Below are positions 5,395 to 10,091 of a stretch of 10,091 nucleotides of DNA, one piece after another. The stretch's first letter is position 1. The number at the start of each line of letters is the position of its first letter. The notes below the pieces were generated by a model. The model searched no databases. It was given only the letters and a program-made list of their open reading frames with translations, and was not told the origin of the DNA. The DNA is from 2-02-FULL-38-15 sp964645555 (GTDB taxonomy: Bacteria; Patescibacteriota; Microgenomatia; Daviesbacterales; UBA10151), in assembly GCA_964645555.1 (NCBI GenBank), contig CAZYBP010000035.1, positions 1-10,091 on the forward strand, given 5' to 3'. The position numbers and the translations under genes were made by a program.

Positions 5395-6639
5395 ATGTAT
5401 AACAACAGTAGATATAGACAAAGGACATCAATCCGTCATAGTGGTAATGGTTTTTCAAAATCCCCAAATAAGGGTAAATTTTTAAACCCTAGATTTTCTT
5501 CAAATAGGCGGGGAAATCAAAGAAGAAGTCAGCTTGAGGGAGCAAACATTAATATGTTTATCCGCAAAGCCAGATTTGATGTTGCAGAGGAAACCCAAAC
5601 TGAGGTTCAAGGCTTTGACAGCTTTAACCTGCACGCAAATTTAAAACAAAATATTACAAGCCTTGGTTACATTACTCCTACACCTGTTCAAGCTCAATCA
5701 ATAAAACCTATTTTAGAAGGAAGGGATGTTATTGGTTTAGCCTCTACAGGTACAGGTAAAACAGCAGCCTTTTTAATCCCTCTTATTCATAAAATAAGTC
5801 TTGACCGCAATCAAAAAGCTTTAGTTATTGTTCCTACAAGGGAACTTGCTTTACAAATTAATGAAGAATTTAGGAATTTAAGTAGAAATATGTCGTTATA
5901 CTCTGCTTTTATCATTGGGGGTACCAATATGCACAGGCAAATTCAGGATTTAAGACGGAATCCTCATTTGGTTATTGCCACACCCGGGCGTCTAAAAGAC
6001 CTTATTGAACGCAGGGCAATATATCTGGAGGATTATTCCCATATTGTCTTAGATGAGGTAGATTTAATGGTGGATATTGGGTTTATTCAGGATATAAAAT
6101 ACTTTGTTTCCTTAATGCCTAAAGTCCGCCAGTCACTGTTCTTTTCAGCCACAATTTCAAGCAAAATTCAGGATATATTGCGCTCTTTTGTAACAAATCC
6201 TGTAACTGTCTCTGTTAAAAAACAGGAAACCTCAGAAAACGTTAATCAGGATGTTGTGAAAGTAGAAAATCAGGCAAAGAAAATAGACCAGCTTCATGAT
6301 CTTTTAATCAAAGATGGTTTTGACAAAGTATTGATCTTTGGCAGGACAAAGCATGGAATTGAGAAACTAAATAAAGAATTGGAATTTAGAGGGTTTAAGG
6401 TAGGCGCAATTCATGGCAATAAAAGACAAAGTCAAAGACAAAGGGTTTTGCAAAGCTTTAAACAAAATCAAATACAAGTCCTTTTGGCAACAGATGTAGC
6501 CTCAAGAGGACTGGATATTGATAATGTGACTCATGTAATTAATTATGACCTGCCGCAAACCTATGATGATTATATCCATAGGATTGGCAGGACAGGTAGG
6601 GCCGGTAAAACCGGTTATGCTTTAACATTTGTTAATTAA
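5395..6639 (+). CDS. DEAD-box-type ATP-dependent RNA helicase (RhlE-like)
   Basis: This 414-residue protein has the full set of superfamily 2 DEAD-box motifs. The Q-motif region is around 76-101 (F-x-x-F...TPVQAQSI). Motif I is ASTGTGKT (116-123), Ia PTREL (147-151) and Ib TPGR (196-199). Motif II is DEVD (220-223) instead of DEAD, III is SAT (251-253), IV LIFGRTK (313-319), V ATDVASRGLDI (365-375) and VI HRIGRTGRAG (395-404). It should unwind short RNA duplexes or remodel RNA-protein complexes using ATP. The first 60 residues are Arg/Ser/Asn-rich and probably disordered. The protein ends 10 residues after motif VI, so no C-terminal RNA-binding domain is present; the RRM protein encoded 26 nt downstream may supply that function. 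An alternative start at ATG 5554, preceded by GAGGGAG, would keep the whole helicase core. The long structured leader suggests regulation, as for cold-shock helicases. Confidence 0.95.
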   Translation: MYNNSRYRQRTSIRHSGNGFSKSPNKGKFLNPRFSSNRRGNQRRSQLEGANINMFIRKARFDVAEETQTEVQGFDSFNLHANLKQNITSLGYITPTPVQAQSIKPILEGRDVIGLASTGTGKTAAFLIPLIHKISLDRNQKALVIVPTRELALQINEEFRNLSRNMSLYSAFIIGGTNMHRQIQDLRRNPHLVIATPGRLKDLIERRAIYLEDYSHIVLDEVDLMVDIGFIQDIKYFVSLMPKVRQSLFFSATISSKIQDILRSFVTNPVTVSVKKQETSENVNQDVVKVENQAKKIDQLHDLLIKDGFDKVLIFGRTKHGIEKLNKELEFRGFKVGAIHGNKRQSQRQRVLQSFKQNQIQVLLATDVASRGLDIDNVTHVINYDLPQTYDDYIHRIGRTGRAGKTGYALTFVN

Positions 6640-6648
6640 ACTTAAAAG

Positions 6649-6656
6649 AAAGGAGG
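6649..6656 (+). promoter_or_regulatory. Strong Shine-Dalgarno site for the RRM gene
   Basis: AAAGGAGG ends 9 nt before ATG 6666 and directly touches ATG 6657. Normal spacing therefore selects 6666. This is one of two clear ribosome sites in the window, and both belong to internal operon genes. Confidence 0.8.
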
Positions 6657-6665
6657 ATGAAAAAA

Positions 6666-6995
6666 ATGACTAAATTATTTGTTGGGGGTCTTCCCTATTC
6701 AATTGATAATCAAAAATTAAATGATTTATTTGCTGAATTTGGGCAAGTATTATCTGCAGTTATAATAACTGATAAATATACAGGTCAAAGCAAAGGCTTT
6801 GGTTTTGTAGAAATAGCAGATGATGCAGGAGCTCAAGAAGCCATTAAAAAATTAGATGGTTCTGATTTGGAAGGTAGAAGGCTGGGTGTTTCAGTTGCCA
6901 GGCCAAGAGAAGAAAGACCAAATTCATATTCTAATGACCGTAGATCTGATTTTAGAGACAATAACAGAAACTACTATCAAAAGAACCGAAGATAA
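6666..6995 (+). CDS. Single-RRM RNA-binding protein
   Basis: This 109-residue protein (ATG 6666) is one RNA-recognition motif plus a tail. RNP2 is LFVGGL (residues 4-9) and RNP1 is KGFGFVEI (43-50), with the aromatic residues that stack on RNA bases in place. The beta-alpha-beta-beta-alpha-beta pattern runs to about residue 79. The last 30 residues are rich in Arg, Asn, Asp, Ser and Tyr, resembling the disordered tails of cyanobacterial-type Rbp proteins. It begins 26 nt after the helicase stop and has a strong Shine-Dalgarno site and no promoter of its own, so it is co-transcribed with the helicase. It probably acts as an RNA chaperone or as the RNA-binding partner of the helicase, by inference. 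ATG 6657 would add three residues but has no spacing from the ribosome site. Confidence 0.92.
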   Translation: MTKLFVGGLPYSIDNQKLNDLFAEFGQVLSAVIITDKYTGQSKGFGFVEIADDAGAQEAIKKLDGSDLEGRRLGVSVARPREERPNSYSNDRRSDFRDNNRNYYQKNRR

Positions 6996-7077
6996 TACCC
7001 AAAAATTAGTTTAATATTTTAAAGATTAAATTTCCCAATTCTTTTTAGCTGAAGAAGGTATTTTAGAAAAAATTGTA

Positions 7078-7083
7078 TATAAT
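7078..7083 (+). promoter_or_regulatory. -10 box for the AlkD-like gene, leaderless
   Basis: A perfect TATAAT ends 6 nt before GTG 7090, supporting that GTG as both transcript and protein start. An ATG at 7088 is out of frame and stops after six codons. No clear -35 is seen. Confidence 0.6.
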
Positions 7084-7089
7084 TTAGAT

Positions 7090-7791
7090 GTGCTACAAAA
7101 TATTCTAAAAGAAATAAAAAGTAAGGCTGACTTAAAAAAGGCAAAACTTTTAAGTAGGTTTTTTCAAACTGGTAAAGGTGAATATGGAGAGGGTGATAAA
7201 TTCTTAGGAATTATTGTGCCTATTCAAAGAAGTATTGCTAAAAAATACAAGGATTTGTCTTTTGCTGAAATTGAATATCTTCTACAAAGTGAAATTCACG
7301 AACAAAGATTAATTGCTCTATTTATTTTAAGAATTCAGTACAAAAAAGCGGACAAAGAGAGCAAAGAAAAGATTATCAAGTTATATCTTAAAAATTTAAA
7401 GCATGTAAATAATTGGGATTTAGTGGACAGTTCGGCACCTTATCTTTTGGGAGACTATTTACTGGATAAGAAAAGAGACATTTTGTATAAATTGGTAAAA
7501 TCAAAAAAACTTTGGGAGAGACGAATTGCAGTATTATCTACATTTCCCTTTATTAAGCTTATGCAATTTGATGATGCACTAGCAATTGCCGGAATTTTAT
7601 TAAAAGACCAGCATGATTTAATTCAAAAAGCTGTAGGGTGGATGTTAAGAGAAATTGGTAATAGAAACCTTGAGAGTGAGAAGGGATTTTTAGACAAATA
7701 TTGTAAAAAAATGCCCAGAACTATGCTCCGTTATGCCATTGAGAAATTTAATAAGTCCCTTAAAAGCTATTATCTACAAAAAAGTTTGTAA
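7090..7791 (+). CDS. AlkD-like DNA alkylation repair protein (HEAT-repeat glycosylase)
   Basis: This 233-residue all-helical protein matches the DNA alkylation repair (AlkC/AlkD) family in length and motifs. Members wrap DNA with HEAT-like repeats and excise alkylated purines such as 3-methyladenine and 7-methylguanine. Family signatures are HEQRLIALFIL (70-80), NNWDLVDSSAP (107-117), LWERRIAVLS (141-150), AVGWMLREIG (181-190) and MPRTMLRYAIEKF (198-210). Trp109 and Asp113 fall on the positions of the well-studied Bacillus cereus AlkD active-site residues, and Trp184, Arg144 or 145, and Arg187 fit its other DNA-contacting residues, so activity is likely. Translation begins at GTG, supported by the -10 box six bases upstream. 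The preceding operon ends 94 nt earlier, so this is a separate transcription unit. It ends 48 nt from the converging phosphoesterase gene. Confidence 0.92.
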   Translation: MLQNILKEIKSKADLKKAKLLSRFFQTGKGEYGEGDKFLGIIVPIQRSIAKKYKDLSFAEIEYLLQSEIHEQRLIALFILRIQYKKADKESKEKIIKLYLKNLKHVNNWDLVDSSAPYLLGDYLLDKKRDILYKLVKSKKLWERRIAVLSTFPFIKLMQFDDALAIAGILLKDQHDLIQKAVGWMLREIGNRNLESEKGFLDKYCKKMPRTMLRYAIEKFNKSLKSYYLQKSL

Positions 7792-7795
7792 TGGT

Positions 7796-7822
7796 ACTAC
7801 GTTTTCACATCCGGTGTGGGAA
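7796..7822 (+). repeat. 3'-end stem-loop motif, copy B, with tandem extension
   Basis: This element starts 4 nt after the AlkD-like stop codon and matches 3082-3108 at 23 of 27 positions. TTTTCACAT (7802-7810) can pair fully with GTGTGGGAA (7814-7822), including three G-U pairs, around a CCG loop. The right arm is then repeated: GTGTGGGAAT occurs at 7814-7823 and again at 7826-7835. It fills most of the gap between two convergent genes, so it may act as a 3'-end or boundary element. Confidence 0.55.
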
Positions 7823-7839
7823 TGAGTGTGGGAATATGG

Positions 7840-8556
7840 TTATATTTCTACAACTATATAAGGTAAATTAGGCGTTGTTTTTATAAGTAAGGGCAAGGCG
7901 ACATTGTATACAGGAATTCCTTTGGCTGTGTGTCCCCTTGGAGTGCCATAATGGGCATGGCCGTGAAATACACAAGTTGCATTATAATTTTCAATCGGGT
8001 CAAGTAACCTGCTGGTGCCCAAAAAGGGATAAATTTCCAGCGACTCCCCTTTCAAGGTTTGACGGATAGGTGAAAAATGCAGGGCAACTATTTTTCTTTT
8101 TGTTTGTAGCTTCCTTAAAGCTTCCTCCAGTTTCATTGATTCACTGACTGACTCATAGACAAATTGTTTTAGGATTTGTTCTCCAAAGGGGGTAACTGTA
8201 TGGTTGTCAAACCCGCCGCAAAAACCCTTTACCCCGGCAAAGCCTACATCCTCAAAAACAAAAGGCTCTTCCCCCAGAAAAAACATCCTTGCTTTTGAGA
8301 GGATTTTCATAATTTCATTTTGCTGTCCGTTTGTATAATCATGATTGCCTAAAACTCCAATAATAGGTATTTTGCAGGAGCTTAACTCTTCAGCCAACAT
8401 AATGGCTTCTTTTCTGTCGCCGTTATCTGTTAAATCCCCGCAAAGAAGTAAGATGTCTGCCTTTGTTGACAATTCTGCAAAGGGTTGTTTTAAACTGCCA
8501 ATGTTTGATTGCTGCATATGCAAATCACCCATTGCTGCAATACGGATTTTTTTCAT
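7840..8556 (-). CDS. Calcineurin-like metallophosphoesterase
   Basis: This 238-residue cytosolic protein carries the complete two-metal phosphoesterase signature: GDLH (Asp11, His13), GDLTDNG (Asp41), GNHD (Asn71, His72, Asp73), a lone His160 in ALHFSP, and GHAH (His200, His202). It should hydrolyse a phosphomonoester or phosphodiester with Mn, Fe or similar ions; the substrate cannot be read from the sequence. No signal peptide or extra domain is present. Its ATG overlaps the stop of the upstream nucleotidyltransferase gene as ATGA, and an AGGTGA ribosome site lies 4 nt before the ATG, so the two are translationally coupled. The pairing suggests a shared substrate or opposing activities, which is inference. 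It converges on the AlkD-like gene. Confidence 0.93.
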   Translation of the reverse strand: MKKIRIAAMGDLHMQQSNIGSLKQPFAELSTKADILLLCGDLTDNGDRKEAIMLAEELSSCKIPIIGVLGNHDYTNGQQNEIMKILSKARMFFLGEEPFVFEDVGFAGVKGFCGGFDNHTVTPFGEQILKQFVYESVSESMKLEEALRKLQTKRKIVALHFSPIRQTLKGESLEIYPFLGTSRLLDPIENYNATCVFHGHAHYGTPRGHTAKGIPVYNVALPLLIKTTPNLPYIVVEI

Positions 8557-9272
8557 GTAATCACCTCAAATCCTAATTTTTCCATATCTATTTTGTATTG
8601 TGTCCGGGAAAGCAGCGGTCCCCGGCAAATTTTATCTATGGGAGTGGGGTTATTAATTTGATATGTAAGCCGGGAGATAAGTTCCTCCATTAACCACTTT
8701 GGTACCAAATCTCTTTGGGAAGGATAAACAAACCTGAAATTTATCAGGATGGATAAAAATAGATCCCAGTGAGTTTCCATCCGCATCAGCAGCCTTTTCC
8801 AATCAATTTGCTTGCCAGTTTGTAGGATAATATGGTTAATATCTGCACCGTCAAAACGTCCTCTTTCCTGAACATAAGCCTTGCACCAAATTAATTCTTC
8901 CTTAGGAATCATTTTAACCTGAATGCCAAAAAGCTCTGCAGACACAGAATGTTCAAACCAACTATCATCTATAGTGATTAAATAATTAGGAGAAGAAAAT
9001 AATAAGTCAACATGGTGTCCCCTATCTACAGCTTTAGCTAGCCATCTCTCATCTAAAATTTGGATATTAATTCCTGCATCCTTTAGCAAGGTTACTATCT
9101 TAGGATAACTGCCTGCTTTACAAAATATATCCAAATCCTTGGTCGGGCGCCTGATATGGGTATATTCAAACAGGGCAAATCCTCCCCCGATTAAAAAAGG
9201 TACATTATTTTTCCTTATGGTTTCCAGAACTTTTATATAGAAATCCCTTGCAACTTTGGAAGTATATTGCAC
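8553..9272 (-). CDS. Nucleotidyltransferase-fold protein (AbiEii/MNT-like)
   Basis: This 239-residue protein has the polymerase-beta-type nucleotidyltransferase core: the glycine motif IGGGFALFEY (28-37), RPTKDLDIF (42-50) with metal-binding Asp46 and Asp48, and the third acidic strand HVDLLF (87-92, Asp89). A conserved Lys-Glu-Glu helix (124-126) and DGADINHI (141-148) follow, as in families annotated as nucleotidyl transferase AbiEii or DUF6036. The C-terminal third is helical with several Trp and is unassigned. Such enzymes transfer a nucleotide to protein or RNA; some are toxins, others antibiotic or tRNA modifiers. The start is GTG 9272, supported by a -10 six bases upstream; an ATG at 9283 is out of frame. 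The gene is the first of a two-gene operon with the phosphoesterase. Confidence 0.85.
   Translation of the reverse strand: MQYTSKVARDFYIKVLETIRKNNVPFLIGGGFALFEYTHIRRPTKDLDIFCKAGSYPKIVTLLKDAGINIQILDERWLAKAVDRGHHVDLLFSSPNYLITIDDSWFEHSVSAELFGIQVKMIPKEELIWCKAYVQERGRFDGADINHIILQTGKQIDWKRLLMRMETHWDLFLSILINFRFVYPSQRDLVPKWLMEELISRLTYQINNPTPIDKICRGPLLSRTQYKIDMEKLGFEVIT
8561..8566 (-). promoter_or_regulatory. Shine-Dalgarno site for the phosphoesterase
   Basis: On the minus strand, AGGTGA ends 4 nt before the phosphoesterase ATG, inside the end of the nucleotidyltransferase gene. With the ATGA stop/start overlap it indicates coupled translation. Confidence 0.65.
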
Positions 9273-9278
9273 ACTTAA

Positions 9279-9284
9279 ATCATA
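9279..9284 (-). promoter_or_regulatory. -10 box for the nucleotidyltransferase operon, leaderless
   Basis: TATGAT on the minus strand ends 6 nt before GTG 9272. A TTGATA lies upstream (9310-9305), but at a 20-nt spacing, which is long. A purine-rich AGAGGAG (about 9294-9288) is too far from the GTG to be an ideal ribosome site. Confidence 0.5.
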
Positions 9285-9325
9285 GTCTCCTCTTTTAAAT
9301 AACTTATCAAAACTAGGTAATAATC

Positions 9326-9596
9326 ATGTTCAAAAATTCATACCCTTTGATAGCCTAACTCTTGCAGATTCCTTATCGCAACTTTCTAAAATTAATTTGT
9401 TTATGCCCCAAAATCTACATCATGAACATTTAATCGCTGAGCTTTCAGAGCAGTTAAAGCCTATTTTTACCAACTCGCCTCAAGGAATTTATTTATATTT
9501 GATGGAAGTACAATGGATACTTTAGTAACGATGGTACCAATTACCTATCAAAATGAAGTGTTTGTTTTACACTTTATATCTGAAGAAAATAGATAA
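9326..9596 (+). pseudogene. Small gene broken by two apparent one-base deletions
   Basis: No frame is intact here, yet coding-like sequence runs through in three frames. From ATG 9326 the frame stops after ten codons (TAA 9356). Adding one A to the A5 run at 9332-9336 joins it to a long open frame ending at TAG 9523. Adding one T to the TTT run near 9498-9500 joins that to a third frame ending at TAA 9594. The restored protein would be 90 residues, without signal or membrane segments: an amphipathic N-terminal half, then SPQGIYLYFDGSTMD and a strand-rich end. The family is not recognised. Both lesions are in homopolymers, so sequencing error is as likely as true decay. It runs the same way as the membrane-protein gene 7 nt downstream and may form an operon with it. 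Confidence 0.55.
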
Positions 9597-9603
9597 ATAA
9601 ATA

Positions 9604-10091
9604 GTGATACCTGTAATCATTCTTCGCTTAATTACTCCTCCTGTGATTTTGCGTTTTCCCCTATTTGGAGCAATACTTGCTGTAATCATTGATTATTTAG
9701 ACTACGGGATTTTTAAGCTATTTACAAACAATAATTTAGCAAGTTATCAGTTGATAGATAAGAGTATGGATATGTATTATCTTGCCTTTGAAGTATATAT
9801 CTCCAGTTCATTTGAAAATATATTAGTCAAACGTATTCTTATAGCACTTTTTTTATATCGTCTATTGGGTTATTTTCTCTTTTTAGCTACACAATTACCT
9901 ATTTTTCTAGTTATCTTTTTTAATTTGTTTGAAGCTTTCTTTTTATTTTACTTAATTTCTCTAAAGCTTTTTAAAAAAGATTTTATTACTTCTATCAGGA
10001 AAATACTGCCTTTATTGCTTATTTTGGCAATTTTAAAAGTGGTTCATGAATATCTTTTACATATAAATTCAACTAACCCCTGGACTGAAAA
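9604..10091 (+). CDS. Integral membrane protein, cut by the window end
   Basis: An open frame runs from GTG 9604 to the end of the window, 162 codons with no stop. A TAA at 9598-9600 closes the same frame just upstream, so GTG 9604 is the only sensible nearby start; the next ATG is about 54 codons in. The product is hydrophobic with about four membrane segments: residues 1-35 including RLITPP and FPLFGAILAVIIDYLDY, then roughly 78-100, 100-125 and 135-150. Short loops contain charged residues, such as the Asp pair at 30 and 33. It resembles conserved hypothetical membrane proteins that I associate with Patescibacteria genomes, but I cannot name a function. The C-terminus is missing. It lies 7 nt after the broken small gene and may be co-transcribed with it. 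Confidence 0.7.
   Translation, partial: MIPVIILRLITPPVILRFPLFGAILAVIIDYLDYGIFKLFTNNNLASYQLIDKSMDMYYLAFEVYISSSFENILVKRILIALFLYRLLGYFLFLATQLPIFLVIFFNLFEAFFLFYLISLKLFKKDFITSIRKILPLLLILAILKVVHEYLLHINSTNPWTE

Noticed and set aside
5371..5403. Tiny ATG frames in the helicase leader as a regulatory leader peptide
   Set aside because: One stops at once (ATG TGA at 5371); the other is 8 codons with no ribosome site. It is mentioned only as part of the hairpin.
6657..6665. ATG 6657 as start of the RRM gene
   Set aside because: The Shine-Dalgarno AAAGGAGG touches it with no spacing; ATG 6666 has ideal spacing.
7814..7835. GTGGG repeats as an MraZ-type operator
   Set aside because: The period is 12 rather than 10, there is no mraZ gene, and the site lies between two gene ends rather than at a promoter.

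Overview
The window is AT-rich DNA with standard-code genes (TGA is used as a stop). It carries short hypothetical and membrane proteins, a GIY-YIG protein, a DEAD-box helicase beside an RRM protein, an AlkD-like repair protein and a bactofilin-like secreted repeat protein. This mix, with very compact spacing, suggests a Candidate Phyla Radiation (Patescibacteria) bacterium, possibly of the Microgenomates type. That assignment is inference from gene content; no rRNA or ribosomal gene is present to prove it.

Layout. 87-371 is a small Cys-containing hypothetical protein. 469-1509 is a STAND/archaeal-type ATPase relative with a degenerate P-loop. 1668-1940 is a GIY-YIG (UPF0213-like) protein, 1994-3079 an exported polysaccharide deacetylase and 3162-3659 a His/Asp-rich membrane protein. 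The last of these converges, with an 8-bp overlap, on 3652-4800 (minus strand), a beta-helix repeat protein with a membrane-embedded C-terminal half. 4941-5189 is a small zinc ribbon. 5395-6639 and 6666-6995 form a DEAD-box helicase/RRM operon with a long structured leader. 7090-7791 is an AlkD-like DNA glycosylase. On the minus strand a nucleotidyltransferase (9272-8553) and a metallophosphoesterase (8556-7840) form a 4-nt-overlapping operon. 9326-9596 is a small gene broken by two apparent one-base deletions, and 9604-10091 is a membrane protein cut by the window end.

The strongest pattern is regulatory. Nine genes that start their own transcript have a -10 hexamer (TATAAT, TACAAT, GATAAT or TATGAT) ending 6-9 nt before the start codon, most often exactly 6. 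Several also have a -35 at 17 nt or an extended TGn. Transcription would begin at or next to the start codon, so these mRNAs should be leaderless. This pattern moves the starts of two genes (469 rather than 451; 3162 rather than 3123) and supports two GTG starts (7090, 9272). By contrast, the two genes internal to operons (RRM at 6666, phosphoesterase at 8556) have good Shine-Dalgarno sites. The helicase is the one clear exception: its best promoter lies about 160 nt upstream, with two hairpins in between, suggesting leader-based control.

Functionally the window combines envelope genes (deacetylase, membrane protein, repeat protein), RNA metabolism (helicase plus RRM), DNA repair (AlkD-like) and two possible accessory modules (the pseudo-ATPase region and the nucleotidyltransferase/phosphoesterase pair). 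A small stem-loop motif follows the stop codons of two, perhaps three, plus-strand genes. No tRNA, rRNA, IS element or CRISPR array was seen.
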